Assembly (NCBI RefSeq): GCF_014201715.1
Contig: NZ_JACHFD010000015.1
Span: forward strand, 40,944 to 104,943
DNA length: 64,000 nt
Direction of reading: 5' to 3'
DNA from: Haloferula luteola
GTDB taxonomy: Bacteria; Verrucomicrobiota; Verrucomicrobiia; Verrucomicrobiales; Akkermansiaceae
Shown one piece after another: positions 17,013-27,435 of the stretch (positions are counted from its first letter, which is position 1; each line of letters opens with the position of its first letter). The notes under the pieces were generated by a model. The model was not told the origin of the DNA. It ran no database searches and saw only the letters and a program-made list of their open reading frames with translations. Both the position numbers and the translations under genes were made by a program.

Positions 17013-17849
17013 ATGAATAGCCAACCCACCCAGATCCGAACCCTACTCCTCCAAACTGCTCTTATTTGCGGTTGCGGTTCCTTCGCCTTCGCTGGAGAGC
17101 CGATGATGCCCCCCGCACCCGCTCCAGTCGCCGCTCCAGAGGAGTCGGTCGTCTCGGGCACCCTGTCCCTCGATTACAATACCCACTTCATTTCTTACGG
17201 CTTTGATGTGTGGGGCTCCGGCGAAAACTTCGGCGGCAGCTCGACTTTCAACCCTTCGCTCGACCTTTCTTGGCAGCTCACCGACGCCTTTTCCGTCAAC
17301 GCCGGCACCTGGTGGGACGTGAATGACAACGTCACTTCCGCCATCGGCGGCGACCTCCAAGAAGTCGATGTCTGGTTCGGAATGACTTACGACACCGGCC
17401 TGGTTTCCATCAGCGGCACCTACCAAGCCTGGATCTACGGCTCCGATACCGAGCACGTCTTCGATCTTGGCCTCGGATTCGACACCATGCTCAGCCCGTC
17501 GCTGACCATCCACCACCGCTTCGATGAAGGTGCCTCCGGCGGCAACACCGGCACCGTCATCGTGCTCGGCATCGAGCAAGGATTCGAGCTCGGTCCCGTT
17601 TCCTTCGGCATCCCCGTCAACGTCGGCTACTTCGTCGAAGACGACTTCCACCCGACTTCCACCGACGAAGGCTTCGGCTTTGGCTCGATCGGCCTCACCG
17701 CCTCCGTGCCCCTCCCCGTGGCCGAGAAATTCGGCTCCTGGGACGTCCACGCCGGACTGACCTACTACCTCACCGACAGTGGTGTGATTGGCAACGCCAA
17801 GGACGACGACTTCCTGACCGGAAACATCGGTATCGGTTGCTCGTTCTAA
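17013..17849 (+). CDS. outer-membrane beta-barrel, candidate urea-uptake channel
   Basis: The 278-residue protein has a signal peptide (about 1-27, ending FAFAGE), a short Pro/Ala linker (PMMPPAPAPVAAPEE) and alternating beta strands (VSGTLSLDYNTHFISYGFDVWG and onward) ending in GIGCSF with a terminal Phe, as expected for an outer-membrane barrel. ATG at 17013 gives the signal peptide; an in-frame ATG further upstream does not. It lies 125 bp before urtA on the same strand and behind the sigma-54-like promoter. A role in passing urea or short amides through the outer membrane is inferred only from position. Confidence 0.75.
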   Translation: MNSQPTQIRTLLLQTALICGCGSFAFAGEPMMPPAPAPVAAPEESVVSGTLSLDYNTHFISYGFDVWGSGENFGGSSTFNPSLDLSWQLTDAFSVNAGTWWDVNDNVTSAIGGDLQEVDVWFGMTYDTGLVSISGTYQAWIYGSDTEHVFDLGLGFDTMLSPSLTIHHRFDEGASGGNTGTVIVLGIEQGFELGPVSFGIPVNVGYFVEDDFHPTSTDEGFGFGSIGLTASVPLPVAEKFGSWDVHAGLTYYLTDSGVIGNAKDDDFLTGNIGIGCSF

Positions 17850-17974
17850 TTCACGGCCAGGTTCCAGCCTAATTCGTGCCGCTCCACCCTCCCCAGCATT
17901 GGGTGGGGCGGCCATTCCCTGGCCCATTCCGGGCGGATCCCCTTCCGCCTCCATTCCCAGACCTACTCGCATTC

Positions 17975-19231
17975 ATGAATCGCAAACAATTTCTTACCAG
18001 TACCCTTGCCGCCACTTCGCTCGCCCTCGTCTCCGCCGCCCACGCGGCCGACGACACCGTCAAGGTCGGCGTGCTCCACTCGCTGAGCGGCACCATGGCC
18101 ATCTCCGAGACTTCGCTCCGCGACATCCTTCTCTTCACCTTCGATGAGATCAACGCGGCCGGAGGCGTGATGGGCAAAAAGATCGAACCTGTCGTGGTCG
18201 ACGGAGCGTCTGACTGGCCACTGTTCGCAGAAAAAGCCGAACAACTCCTCGTTCAGGACAAAGTCGCCGTCACCTTCGGCTGCTGGACCTCGGTGAGCCG
18301 CAAATCAGTCCTCCCCGTGTTCGAGAAATACAACGGCATGCTCTTCTACCCCGTTCAATATGAGGGTGAGGAAATGTCGAAGAACATCTTCTACACCGCC
18401 GAGGCCGTGAACCAACAGGCCATCCCTGCGGTCGACTACATGCTCGAGGAGGGCATCAAGAAATTCTACCTCGTTGGAACCGACTACGTTTATCCCCAGA
18501 CTACCAACCTCATCCTCTTCGAATATCTCCAATCCAAGGGAGTTCCGGTCGAAAACATCGGCGGTGGTCTCCGCAAGGATAGCGATGGCAATGTGATTTC
18601 CGCAGGGAAATATGTCCCGTTCAGCCACACCGACTTCCAGCAGATTGTCTCAGAGATCAAGAGCTTCGCTGCATCCGGTGATGCCTGCGTGATCAACACC
18701 ATCAACGGAGACTCCAACGTGCCCTTCTTCAAGGAATTCGCCGCTGCCGGCCTCACCTCCGAAGACTGCCCGGTCGTCTCCTTCTCCATCTCAGAAGATG
18801 AGTTCCGCAGCCTTCCAGCCAAGGATTTGGTCGGCCACCTCGGTTGCTGGAACTACTTCATGTCCATCGACTCACCGGCGAACAAGAAGTTCATCGGCGA
18901 CTTCATGGCCTGGCTCAAAACCACCGACGTGCCCGGCATCGTGAAGGAAAATCGTGTCACCTGCTCCCCAATGGTTCTTTCCTATGACGGCGTCTACCTC
19001 TGGAAGGCCGCCGTCGAAAAGGCCGGCTCATTCGATGTGGATAAGGTGCGCGAAGCTCTCGAAAGCGGCATCACCTTCGAAGGCCCGAATGGCAAGATCA
19101 CCTCGATGAAGAATCACCACTTCATTAAGAACGTCTACATTGGCGAAACCCTCGAAGACGGTCAGTTCCAAATCATCAAGACCTTCGATCAGGTTCCCGC
19201 CGAACCGTTCCTCAAGGGCACCTTCGAATAA
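17975..19231 (+). CDS. urtA: urea ABC transporter, periplasmic binding protein
   Basis: UrtA captures urea in the periplasm for the UrtBCDE importer. The 418-residue protein has a signal peptide ([25 protein letters not shown]) and the branched-chain amino acid/amide binding fold: [57 protein letters not shown] and [11 protein letters not shown] are typical of UrtA/FmdD. Length fits the family. It is the first gene of urtABCDE and is followed by a strong stem-loop before urtB, which may set a higher UrtA dose. Confidence 0.95.
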   Translation: MNRKQFLTSTLAATSLALVSAAHAADDTVKVGVLHSLSGTMAISETSLRDILLFTFDEINAAGGVMGKKIEPVVVDGASDWPLFAEKAEQLLVQDKVAVTFGCWTSVSRKSVLPVFEKYNGMLFYPVQYEGEEMSKNIFYTAEAVNQQAIPAVDYMLEEGIKKFYLVGTDYVYPQTTNLILFEYLQSKGVPVENIGGGLRKDSDGNVISAGKYVPFSHTDFQQIVSEIKSFAASGDACVINTINGDSNVPFFKEFAAAGLTSEDCPVVSFSISEDEFRSLPAKDLVGHLGCWNYFMSIDSPANKKFIGDFMAWLKTTDVPGIVKENRVTCSPMVLSYDGVYLWKAAVEKAGSFDVDKVREALESGITFEGPNGKITSMKNHHFIKNVYIGETLEDGQFQIIKTFDQVPAEPFLKGTFE

Positions 19232-19270
19232 GGTTCCCCGCTCCCTCTCCTCGGTTGCTCAGAGGTCCTT

Positions 19271-19312
19271 GCCGGCACACCGCCTTCCCTCCATGGGATG
19301 GAGTGTGCCGGC
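19271..19312 (+). repeat. stem-loop between urtA and urtB
   Basis: GCCGGCACAC (19271-19280) and GTGTGCCGGC (19303-19312) are perfect 10-bp arms. Within the loop CTCCAT (19289-19294) can pair with ATGGAG (19298-19303) as an alternative. There is no U tract, so it is more likely an mRNA stabiliser or partial attenuator than a terminator. The GC-rich stretch after it (to about 19365) may belong to a dispersed intergenic repeat. Confidence 0.55.
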
Positions 19313-19378
19313 ATCCTGCCGCCGGCCTTTTGCCGCGACGGCCCGTGCCCGCATCCTTCGCCCAAGGCCTCATTCTGC

Positions 19379-21028
19379 ATGATCGCCCTACGTACCCTTC
19401 TGCTCACCTTCCTGGTCGTCCTCGTTTCTGGCTCCAGAAGCTTCGCCCAAGCCACGGAAGCTCCAACCGACGACGTCCGCTCGGTGCTTACCGATCTCAT
19501 CACCGGCAACGGAACTGAGGAAGACAACCTCGCCCGACTTTCCGAGTTCGGAGACCCCGTCATCAAAGACATCGTCGAAGCTTGGCGCGTCGGAAAAGTC
19601 TTCGTTTCCCCGGGAACGGAGCCCGATACTCAGGTCGCCCTCCTCAAAACCGACGACGGCTTCGTCAACATCGCCAACGGTCAAGCCTGGCAAGGCGATC
19701 CATCCGTGGCCTCCGTCAATCGAGCCTCACGCGGCCTGAGAAAGCAACTCAGTCGCCTCGTCGATGTCCTCGATCTCGCCTCGCCCGACCTCTCCAAACG
19801 CGCCGACTCCGCCATGAAACTAGGCAGTGGCCAGTCCCCCGATTTCCTCGCAGAGCTTCAGACGCGCCTCCCGAAACAAACCGATCGCAAAACGCGCCGC
19901 GCCTTTGAAGAAGCCATCGCCATCTCCCAACTCGCCAATGGCTCCACGGCGGAAAAGATCGCCAGCCTCGAACTCCTCGGTGAGCGCCACCTGATCGCCG
20001 CACGCGACTTCATCAAGCGCATGCGCGAGGGTTACACCACCGACGAAACCCCCGATGGACAGCTCATCCTCGTGAAAGCGGATGCCGCCCTCGCTTCCAT
20101 CGCCTCTTTCGAAAAGAAGGTCGAGTTCTACGGCACTCTCTTCCGCGGCCTCAGCCTCGGATCCGTCCTCCTCATCGTCGCCTACGGCCTCGCCATCACC
20201 TTCGGGCTCATGGGGGTCATCAACATGGCCCATGGCGAATTCATCGCCATCGGAGCTTATACGGTCTACGTCGTACAGAACTTCTTCGCGGCCCACTTCG
20301 GAGAGGCCTCCTCCGGCTACGAAAGCTACTTTTTGGTCTCCCTCCCACTCGCCTTCCTGGTTGCTGCCTTCTTCGGAGCCGTTCTCGAGCGCACCGTGAT
20401 CCGCTTTCTCTACAAACGCCCCTTGGAGTCTCTCCTCGCCACCTGGGGCATCTCGATGATCATCCAACAGGCTCTGCGACTCAAATTCGGGGCCGCCAAC
20501 GTTTCCGTCGCCTCCCCGCAGTGGCTCTCCGGAAGCTTTGATGCCAATGGCGTGACGATGACCTACAACCGCATCTTCGTCATCATCTTCGCTCTCGTCG
20601 TCGTCCTCTTCACTTGGCTTCTGCTGCGCCGCACCCGTATCGGCCTCCACATGCGGGCGACGATGCAGAACCGAGCCATGGCTTCCGGCCTCGGCATTCC
20701 CGCCAATCGCATCAATGTCTTTACCTTTGCCTTTGGGTCCGGGCTGGCCGGACTCGCCGGCGCCTTCCTTTCGCAAATCGGAAACGTCGGCCCGTCCATG
20801 GGGCAGGCCTACATCGTCGATAGCTTCATGGTCGTCGTCATCGGCGGAGTCGGCAACCTCTTCGGAGCCGCCGTGTCCTCGCTTGGGATCGGCATGATCG
20901 ATCAAAGCCTGCAACCCATCCTCGGGCCGGTCATGGGCAAAATCACCGTGCTCATCGGCATCATCCTCTTCCTTCAGTGGCGTCCCGGCGGGTTGTTCCC
21001 ATCGCGCTCCCGCAGCCTCGACGATTGA
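19379..21028 (+). CDS. urtB: urea ABC transporter permease UrtB
   Basis: UrtB is one of two inner-membrane permeases of the urea importer. The 549-residue protein has a signal-like first helix, then an extracytoplasmic N-terminal domain of ~240 residues (up to IASFEKKVEFYG) found in long UrtB forms, then the permease domain (LRGLSLGSVLLIVAYGLAITFGLMGVINMAHGEFIAIGAY, NRAMASGLGIPANRINVFTFAFGSGLAGLAGAF, VVIGGVGNLFGA). ATG at 19379 starts the signal-like helix; the in-frame upstream extension is repeat-like sequence. It is 26 bp before urtC. Confidence 0.95.
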   Translation: MIALRTLLLTFLVVLVSGSRSFAQATEAPTDDVRSVLTDLITGNGTEEDNLARLSEFGDPVIKDIVEAWRVGKVFVSPGTEPDTQVALLKTDDGFVNIANGQAWQGDPSVASVNRASRGLRKQLSRLVDVLDLASPDLSKRADSAMKLGSGQSPDFLAELQTRLPKQTDRKTRRAFEEAIAISQLANGSTAEKIASLELLGERHLIAARDFIKRMREGYTTDETPDGQLILVKADAALASIASFEKKVEFYGTLFRGLSLGSVLLIVAYGLAITFGLMGVINMAHGEFIAIGAYTVYVVQNFFAAHFGEASSGYESYFLVSLPLAFLVAAFFGAVLERTVIRFLYKRPLESLLATWGISMIIQQALRLKFGAANVSVASPQWLSGSFDANGVTMTYNRIFVIIFALVVVLFTWLLLRRTRIGLHMRATMQNRAMASGLGIPANRINVFTFAFGSGLAGLAGAFLSQIGNVGPSMGQAYIVDSFMVVVIGGVGNLFGAAVSSLGIGMIDQSLQPILGPVMGKITVLIGIILFLQWRPGGLFPSRSRSLDD

Positions 21029-21054
21029 TCGAACGCCCCTAACACCCCTTTGCC

Positions 21055-22170
21055 ATGCCACCTCGCAAAAATCTCGTCGAAACGATCCTGTTTGCGATCG
21101 CGACCCTCGTCTTCCTCGTTGTCATGCCAGCACTCAACCTGCTGCCTGAGGACTCCACCTTTCACCTCTCCAGCTTCACTCTCGGAGTATGGGGAAAATA
21201 CCTGTGCTTCGCCGTCCTCGCCATGAGCCTCAACTTCCTTTGGGGCTACACCGGGTTGCTCTGCCTCGGCCAGAACCTCTTCTTCGCCCTCGGAGGCTAT
21301 GCCCTTGGGATGTATCTCATGCTCATGATCGGCCCCGACCCGGTCTACAAAAGTGCTCTTCCAGACTTCATGGATTTCCTCGGCTACAAGGAACTTCCTC
21401 CCCACTGGAAACCCTTCCATTCGTTCCCCTTCGCGGTTGCTGCCGTCATGTGGGTTCCCGGCTTACTCGCATTCATCTTTGGCATCCTCGCCTTCCGATC
21501 GCGCATCAAGGGCGTCTATTTCTCCATCCTCACCCAAGCCCTCACCTACGCCGCTTCGCTGCTCTTCTTCCGCAACGACTTTACCTTCGGCGGCAACAAC
21601 GGCTTCACCGACTTCAAAACCATCCTTGGCCATGACCTGCGCGATCCCGCCACCCTGCGCGGCATTTTCATCGCCAGCGGAGTCCTCCTCCTCCTGACCT
21701 GGATGCTCATCAGCTGGCTGCTCTCAACGAAGTTCGGAAAAGTCCAACAGGCCATCCGGGACAGCGAGAATCGAGTTCGCTTCTCCGGTTACTCCACCAC
21801 CTCATTCAAACTGTTTGTCTTCACCCTCTCGGGAGTCCTCGCAGGTCTCGCAGGCGCCCTCTACGTCCCTCAGGCCGGGATCATCAACCCCTCAGAAATG
21901 GTCGCCGCCAAGGGCCTCGACGTCGTCGTCTGGGTCGCCGTCGGTGGCCGAGGAACCAAGATCGGCCCCATCATCGGAGCGATCGTCGTCAACCTCCTGA
22001 AAAGCTGGGCAACACGCGAATTCGCCGAAAGTTGGCCACTGATCCTCGGCGGACTCTTTGTCTTCGTCGTGGTTTTCATGCCTCAAGGCATCGTCGGGCT
22101 TCCCGCCCAACTGCGCGACATCAAGACCAAGCTCGCCACTCGCAAAGCCGCTACCACCCAACCCGCCTGA
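21055..22170 (+). CDS. urtC: urea ABC transporter permease UrtC
   Basis: This 371-residue inner-membrane protein is the second urea permease. It shows [56 protein letters not shown] and the coupling motif [22 protein letters not shown], all typical of UrtC, followed by AGIINPSEM and [17 protein letters not shown]. About ten helices are expected. It lies between urtB and urtD with short gaps (26 and 11 bp), so it is in the same transcription unit. Confidence 0.96.
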   Translation: MPPRKNLVETILFAIATLVFLVVMPALNLLPEDSTFHLSSFTLGVWGKYLCFAVLAMSLNFLWGYTGLLCLGQNLFFALGGYALGMYLMLMIGPDPVYKSALPDFMDFLGYKELPPHWKPFHSFPFAVAAVMWVPGLLAFIFGILAFRSRIKGVYFSILTQALTYAASLLFFRNDFTFGGNNGFTDFKTILGHDLRDPATLRGIFIASGVLLLLTWMLISWLLSTKFGKVQQAIRDSENRVRFSGYSTTSFKLFVFTLSGVLAGLAGALYVPQAGIINPSEMVAAKGLDVVVWVAVGGRGTKIGPIIGAIVVNLLKSWATREFAESWPLILGGLFVFVVVFMPQGIVGLPAQLRDIKTKLATRKAATTQPA

Positions 22171-22181
22171 TTGACCCCGCC

Positions 22182-22976
22182 ATGAGCCAAGCCCCACTTC
22201 ACCGCGGCACCGACCTCGTCCTCTCCGTCGAAGGCGTCAACAAAACCTTCGACGGCTTCAAGGCCATCTCCGATCTCAACTTCTACCTAGCCGAGGGCGA
22301 ACTCCGCACCATCATCGGTCCCAACGGTGCCGGCAAGTCCACCTTCATGGACATGATCACCGGCCGCACTCGACCCGATACCGGATCGCTGACCCTGCAC
22401 AAGCCCGACGGCCACGACATCGACCTCACCAAGCAAGCAGAATACAAAATCACCCGCCTCGGCATCGCGCGCAAATTCCAGACGCCCAGCGTCTACACTC
22501 AGCACACGGTCTACGATAACCTGCTGCTCTCGTTGCCGCGAGCCCGTGGGCTGTTTTCCTCGCTCTTCTACCGGGAATCCAAGGAGGACCGCGAACGCAT
22601 CGATGAAGTGCTCGAGACCATCCGCCTCACCGAACTTCGCCACAGCATCGCCGGCGCCCTTTCCCACGGCCAGAAACAATGGCTCGAGATCGGCATGCTG
22701 CTCTCCCAACAGCCCGCGGTCCTCCTGGTCGACGAACCTGCTGCCGGCATGTCTGACGACGAGACCCATCGTACCGGCGAGCTCCTCATCTCCCTCGCAG
22801 GAAAACACAGCCTCATCGTCATCGAGCACGACATGACCTTCGTGAAGCAAATCGCCCGCGATGGCAAAGTCACCGTGCTCCATCAGGGAACCGTCCTCTG
22901 CGAGGGCAAGTTCGACGAAGTCCAATCCAACCCGAAAGTCCGCGAAGTCTACCTCGGCCGCGGAAAAGCAGCCTGA
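22182..22976 (+). CDS. urtD: urea ABC transporter ATP-binding protein UrtD
   Basis: UrtD is one of two ATPases powering urea import at the cytoplasmic face. The 264-residue protein has Walker A GPNGAGKST, a Q-loop region FQTPSVYTQHTVYDNL, the signature LSHGQKQWLEIGMLL (H replaces the second G of LSGGQ, as is usual in UrtD), Walker B VLLVDEPAAGMSDDE, and the H-loop IVIEHDM. ATG at 22182 is 11 bp after urtC; the upstream open frame overlaps urtC and is not part of the gene. Confidence 0.95.
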   Translation: MSQAPLHRGTDLVLSVEGVNKTFDGFKAISDLNFYLAEGELRTIIGPNGAGKSTFMDMITGRTRPDTGSLTLHKPDGHDIDLTKQAEYKITRLGIARKFQTPSVYTQHTVYDNLLLSLPRARGLFSSLFYRESKEDRERIDEVLETIRLTELRHSIAGALSHGQKQWLEIGMLLSQQPAVLLVDEPAAGMSDDETHRTGELLISLAGKHSLIVIEHDMTFVKQIARDGKVTVLHQGTVLCEGKFDEVQSNPKVREVYLGRGKAA

Positions 22977-22983
22977 TCCCGCC

Positions 22984-23703
22984 ATGTCCGCGCTTCCCAT
23001 CCTCGAACTTGATTCCATCGAAGCCGATATCGCCGGCTCTCGCATCCTTCGCGGTGTTTCCCTCACCGTCGAACCTGGCGAAGTCGTCGCCCTCATGGGC
23101 CGCAATGGCGTCGGGAAAACCACTACCCTGCGCACCATCACCGGCCTGCTCGCCCACCGCAGCGGGGACATCCGCTTTGAGAATCAACCTATCAACCGCG
23201 TCCCGATCGACCGCCGTGCCCGCCAGGGCATCGCGCACGTCCCCCAAGGACGCGACATCTTTCCTCACCTAACCGTGGGAGAAAACCTCCAGGCCGGACT
23301 CACCGTCAAACGCCGCACTCGCTCCGAAGCCAAAGAGGCTCTCGATCGGGTCTACGACCTCTTTCCCGTCCTGCGTGAAATGCTCAAACGCAAAGGCGGG
23401 GTGCTCTCCGGAGGCCAGCAACAACAACTGGCCATCGGCCGCGCCCTCCTCACCGGCCCCAAACTCTTGATCCTCGATGAGCCCACCGAAGGCATTCAGC
23501 CGTCCATCATCGACCTCATTGGAGACACCCTCAAACGCCTCAAACAAGAAGGCGGCCTCGCCATGCTCCTCGTCGAACAGTACGTCGACTTCTGCCGCGA
23601 AACCGCCGACCGCTTCTACACCATGGACCGGGGCGCGGTCTCTGCATCCGGCACCATTGCCGAACTCACCGACGAAGTCGTTCGCGAGCACCTCGAAGTT
23701 TGA
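22984..23703 (+). CDS. urtE: urea ABC transporter ATP-binding protein UrtE
   Basis: The second ATPase of the urea importer, 239 residues. Walker A is GRNGVGKTT, the signature [15 protein letters not shown], Walker [16 protein letters not shown], and [10 protein letters not shown] is typical of Urt[17 protein letters not shown] is the family Q-loop region. It begins 7 bp after urtD and ends 51 bp before ureA, linking transport directly to urease. Confidence 0.95.
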   Translation: MSALPILELDSIEADIAGSRILRGVSLTVEPGEVVALMGRNGVGKTTTLRTITGLLAHRSGDIRFENQPINRVPIDRRARQGIAHVPQGRDIFPHLTVGENLQAGLTVKRRTRSEAKEALDRVYDLFPVLREMLKRKGGVLSGGQQQQLAIGRALLTGPKLLILDEPTEGIQPSIIDLIGDTLKRLKQEGGLAMLLVEQYVDFCRETADRFYTMDRGAVSASGTIAELTDEVVREHLEV

Positions 23704-23754
23704 AAAAAGGGGCGCACCGCCGTCCCACTTGTGTTTCAACTGGTTTGTCACTCC

Positions 23755-24057
23755 ATGCATCTCACTCCCCGCGAACAGGAAAAGCTGATGGTGGTCGTCG
23801 CCGCCGACCTCGCTCGCCGCCGCCAGGCCCGCGGCCTGAAGCTCAACTACCCCGAGGCCGTCGCCATCATCACCTACGAAATCACAGAAGGCGCCCGCGA
23901 TGGGAAATCCGTGGCCACCCTCATGGACGAAGGCACTCGACTCCTCACGCGCGAGGACGTCCTCCCCGGCATCCCGGAAATGATCCACGAAGTTCAGGTG
24001 GAGGCCACCTTTCCGGATGGCACGAAGCTCGTCACCGTTCACCACCCGATCCCATGA
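23755..24057 (+). CDS. ureA: urease gamma subunit
   Basis: UreA is the smallest structural subunit of urease, which hydrolyses urea to ammonia and carbamate in the cytoplasm. The 100-residue protein matches the family in length and sequence: [81 protein letters not shown]. The stop overlaps the ureB ATG (ATGA), suggesting coupled translation. ATG at 23755 is fixed by homology. Confidence 0.97.
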   Translation: MHLTPREQEKLMVVVAADLARRRQARGLKLNYPEAVAIITYEITEGARDGKSVATLMDEGTRLLTREDVLPGIPEMIHEVQVEATFPDGTKLVTVHHPIP

Positions 24058-24365
24058 TTCCCGGCGAAATCCTCACCCCTCCCGGCGCACCCGACCTCGA
24101 AGCCAATGCCGGTCTCGCCACCCTCGAACTCGCCGTCGCAAACACCGGTGACCGTCCGGTCCAAGTAGGGTCCCACTTTCACTTCGCCGAAGTGAATTCC
24201 GCCCTCGAATTCGACCGCCACGCAGCTCGCGGCTATCGGCTCGACATTCCCGCGGGCACCGCGATCCGCTTCGAACCCGGTGATCAACGTTGGGTGCCAC
24301 TCGTCGCCCTCGCCGGAAAACGCGTCGTCCACGGACTCAACAACCTCATCAACGGACCCCTCTGA
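24054..24365 (+). CDS. ureB: urease beta subunit
   Basis: UreB is a structural urease subunit of 103 residues. The sequence [53 protein letters not shown] and NNLINGPL is diagnostic. It shares 4 bp with ureA and is followed by ureC after 53 bp. No anomaly was seen. Confidence 0.97.
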   Translation: MIPGEILTPPGAPDLEANAGLATLELAVANTGDRPVQVGSHFHFAEVNSALEFDRHAARGYRLDIPAGTAIRFEPGDQRWVPLVALAGKRVVHGLNNLINGPL

Positions 24366-24418
24366 CGGCTTGAGATCGCCGACCTCTGCCACTCCTTACC
24401 CACGATCCTCGATCTCCC

Positions 24419-26182
24419 ATGCACCGCATTCCCCGCCGTCAATATGCCGAAACCTACGGCCCCACCATCGGCGATCAGGTCCGCCTCGCCGATACCGATC
24501 TTCTGATTGAAGTCGAACGCGACCTCATCGCCGAAAACGGCGGGTATGGGAACGAGATCAAGTTCGGTGGCGGCAAGGTGATCCGCGATGGCATGGGGCA
24601 ATCGCCCACGGCCAGCTGCGAGGAGTCGCTCGATCTCGTCATCACCAACGCTCTCATCGCCGATCCCGAACTTGGCATCATCAAAGCCGACATCGGCATC
24701 CGCCAAGGTCGCATCGTCGGCATCGGCCACGCCGGCAACCCGGGAATTCAAGATGGCATCGGCTCGGTTTTTGCCGATCCCGGAACCGGAAAGAAGGATC
24801 CCATGATCGTCGGTGCCGGCACCGACGTCATCGCAGGTGAAGGGGCCATCGTCACCGCGGGAGGCATCGACTCCCATATTCATTTCATCTGCCCACAGCA
24901 GATCGAGCACGCCCTCGCCTCCGGCATTACCACCATGCTCGGCGGCGGCACCGGACCCTCCACCGGCACCAACGCCACCACCTGCACTCCCGGGAAATGG
25001 TACCTCCACCGCATGCTCGAGGCCGCCGATGCCTACCCCATGAATCTGGGATTCCTCGGCAAAGGCAATGCTTCCACTGCCACTCCCCTGGAGGAACAGA
25101 TCCTCGCCGGCGCCATCGGACTCAAGCTTCACGAAGACTGGGGCACCACTCCCGCCGCCATCGACACCTGCCTCTCAGTCGCCGACCAATTCGACGTTCA
25201 AGTCGCCATTCACACCGATACCCTCAATGAAGCCGGCTTCGTTGAAGATACGCTCAAAGCCATCGGTGGCCGAACCATTCACACCTATCACTCGGAAGGC
25301 GCCGGCGGGGGACATGCTCCCGATATCCTCCGGGTCTGCTCCCATCCCAACGTTCTCCCCTCCTCAACCAATCCCACCCGACCTTTCACCGTCAACACTC
25401 TCGATGAGCACCTCGACATGCTCATGGTCTGTCACCATCTTGACTCGAAGATCCCCGAGGACGTCGCCTTCGCGGAAAGCCGCATCCGCCCCCAGACCAT
25501 CGCTGCAGAGGATATTCTCCACGACTTAGGGGCCATCGCCATGATCTCCTCGGACTCCCAGGCCATGGGCCGAGTCGGCGAAGTGATCACCCGCACTTGG
25601 CAGACCGCCCACAAAATGAAGATGCAGTTTGGAGCTCTTTCCCACGCCGACCATCCGAAGGCCGACAATTTTCGCGCGCTCCGTTATCTGGCAAAATACA
25701 CCATCAATCCAGCCCTCGCTCACGGCATTGCGCACGAAGTCGGCTCCCTCCAAATCGGCAAACTCGCCGACCTCGTCGTTTGGAAGCCGGCATTCTTCGG
25801 CGTCAAACCAGAGCTCATCCTGAAAGGAGGCATGCTTGCCTGTGCCAACATGGGAGATCCCAATGCCTCGATTCCAACTCCTCAACCCACCTTTTACCGC
25901 CCGCAATTCGGATCCTCAGCAGGCGCTCGCCTCGCCACTTCCCTCACTTTCGTCTCCCAAGCATCTCTCGATGCGGGCCTCGCCTCTCAAGTCCGCTGTG
26001 GAAAGTCTCTTGTCCCAGTCAAAGCCTGTCGCTCGATCACCAAGGCTGGCCTGCTTCACAATGACGCCATGCCCAACATCGAGGTCGATCCCGAAACCTA
26101 CACGGTGAAGGCCGACGGACAGATCCTCACCTGCGAGCCGCTCGCCGAACTACCCATGGCTCAGCGTTATTTCCTGTTTTAA
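24419..26182 (+). CDS. ureC: urease alpha (catalytic) subunit
   Basis: UreC carries the two-nickel active site. Nickel ligands are visible: His153 and His155 in DSHIHF, the carbamylated Lys236 in GLKLHEDWG, His in [10 protein letters not shown] and [15 protein letters not shown], and Asp in SSDSQAMGR; the flap Cys-His is MVCHHL. At 587 residues it is about 20 longer than the Klebsiella enzyme. Most of the excess is a ~13-residue insertion around [14 protein letters not shown] (residues 115-128), just before the first metal ligands. It ends in the usual PMAQRYFLF. It needs UreDEFG for activation; all are encoded downstream. Confidence 0.97.
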   Translation: MHRIPRRQYAETYGPTIGDQVRLADTDLLIEVERDLIAENGGYGNEIKFGGGKVIRDGMGQSPTASCEESLDLVITNALIADPELGIIKADIGIRQGRIVGIGHAGNPGIQDGIGSVFADPGTGKKDPMIVGAGTDVIAGEGAIVTAGGIDSHIHFICPQQIEHALASGITTMLGGGTGPSTGTNATTCTPGKWYLHRMLEAADAYPMNLGFLGKGNASTATPLEEQILAGAIGLKLHEDWGTTPAAIDTCLSVADQFDVQVAIHTDTLNEAGFVEDTLKAIGGRTIHTYHSEGAGGGHAPDILRVCSHPNVLPSSTNPTRPFTVNTLDEHLDMLMVCHHLDSKIPEDVAFAESRIRPQTIAAEDILHDLGAIAMISSDSQAMGRVGEVITRTWQTAHKMKMQFGALSHADHPKADNFRALRYLAKYTINPALAHGIAHEVGSLQIGKLADLVVWKPAFFGVKPELILKGGMLACANMGDPNASIPTPQPTFYRPQFGSSAGARLATSLTFVSQASLDAGLASQVRCGKSLVPVKACRSITKAGLLHNDAMPNIEVDPETYTVKADGQILTCEPLAELPMAQRYFLF

Positions 26183-26215
26183 CAGTACTTCTATTACAGT
26201 ATTTCCTCAAAACCC

Positions 26216-26656
26216 ATGCTCATCACCCAGCTTCCGGAAGCTCCGGACCCTTCTCTCTTCGCCATCCCTGTCGAGCTCGACCGCCACACATTGCAAAAGC
26301 GCCGGTGGCGGGCCACTGCGGCTGATGGTCGAGAGCTTGCCATCGACCTCACCGATCCGGTTTCTCACGGCACGACCCTCGCTGTCACGGAAACCAGCCG
26401 TTACGAAGTCCGGCAATCTCCCGAGGCCGTGCTCATCCTCCCGCTCCCACAAGATCCTGCGGAAGCTGCCAGGCTTGGTTGGTTCCTCGGAAACCAACAC
26501 CTCCCCGTCGAAGTCCGCAGCGATGCCATTTGGGTCGAGGATGCCCCCACTCTCGCCGACGCTCTCCACCGTCACCACATCCACCACCATCACGGCACCG
26601 GAGTTTTCCTCGCCGATCCCCATTCGCGCGCGGCAGGACATCACCACCATCACTGA
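26216..26656 (+). CDS. ureE: urease nickel metallochaperone UreE
   Basis: UreE delivers nickel to the urease activation complex. The 146-residue protein has the N-terminal beta domain (RRWRATAADGRELAIDL), the central LGWFLGNQHLPVEV with the conserved nickel-binding His, and two histidine-rich stretches: RHHIHHHHGTG (about 121-131) and a terminal HHHHH. Klebsiella UreE also has a His-rich tail, so nickel storage is plausible. The upstream 33 bp are AT-rich and hold two copies of ACAGTA. Confidence 0.92.
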   Translation: MLITQLPEAPDPSLFAIPVELDRHTLQKRRWRATAADGRELAIDLTDPVSHGTTLAVTETSRYEVRQSPEAVLILPLPQDPAEAARLGWFLGNQHLPVEVRSDAIWVEDAPTLADALHRHHIHHHHGTGVFLADPHSRAAGHHHHH

Positions 26657-26686
26657 ACTTCGACTGCGCCCACCTTGTCGCCCGTC

Positions 26687-27379
26687 ATGGACTCCCACGA
26701 TGCCTCCTGGCTTCCGGCCTTGCTTCAGTTGGCGGATTCGACTCTCCCGATTGGCGCTTACGCTCATTCCTTCGGGCTGGAAGGTCTGGTCCAAGCTGGC
26801 GCCGTACAGGACGCCACAGATCTGGAGTCCTTTTTGCAGCGTGAGATGCTCAGCTCCCTCACCGAGATCGAGCTCCCTCTCATTCGGTTTGCTCGCGTCG
26901 CCCTTGATGAGGACGACTTGGCCACCCTTTCCCACCTCGACCACCTTGCTCTGGCCACCCGGCCCACCGCAGAACTGCGCTCTGCTTCGGCCCGCATGGG
27001 GCGCCAGCTTCTCACCCTGGCTCCCCAGTTGGTTCCCGAGCAGGCACTCGAACTCCAACGCCTGACCGCTCAGCTGCCCCACCGCCAATCCTCACTGGCC
27101 ACCGCCCTCCTTCATCACCTGCGGAGGATTCCGGTAGTGCCGGCCCTGCATGCCACCGCCTGGCAAACACTCACAGGGATCGCCCAAGCTGGCCTCAAGC
27201 TCCTTCACCTCGGCCCCTCCTCCATTCAGGGAATTCTCTCCCGCTGCACCACCGCCCTCGCCCCAGCCGTCGAAAGGTCCCTCCGCGTCGACGAGAACTC
27301 TATCGGCTCCTACACCCCGCTCTGGGACATCGCCTCCGCCCAACACGAACGAGCCCCGGCACGCTTGTTTATCTCGTGA
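26687..27379 (+). CDS. ureF: urease accessory protein UreF
   Basis: UreF binds UreD on apo-urease and regulates the UreG GTPase during nickel insertion. The 230-residue all-helical protein has [29 protein letters not shown] (about 11-39), the family hallmark, and a C-terminal [27 protein letters not shown] at 26687 is favoured; a TTG four codons upstream is in frame. Gaps to ureE (30 bp) and ureG (56 bp) fit one operon. Confidence 0.94.
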   Translation: MDSHDASWLPALLQLADSTLPIGAYAHSFGLEGLVQAGAVQDATDLESFLQREMLSSLTEIELPLIRFARVALDEDDLATLSHLDHLALATRPTAELRSASARMGRQLLTLAPQLVPEQALELQRLTAQLPHRQSSLATALLHHLRRIPVVPALHATAWQTLTGIAQAGLKLLHLGPSSIQGILSRCTTALAPAVERSLRVDENSIGSYTPLWDIASAQHERAPARLFIS

Positions 27380-27435
27380 TTCTCTCTCCCGTTCATCCCA
27401 ATCTTTCATCACTTCCCACGTCACTCCACGCATTC

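Noticed and set aside
19820..21061. 413-codon minus-strand frame opposite urtB
   Set aside because: Acidic and repeat-like composition (Asp/Glu/Gly), antisense to the conserved UrtB protein; a shadow of codon bias.
26180..26215. Direct repeat ACAGTA before ureE as a nickel-regulator site
   Set aside because: It does not match the NikR GTATGA-N16-TCATAC form, and the copies are direct, not inverted.
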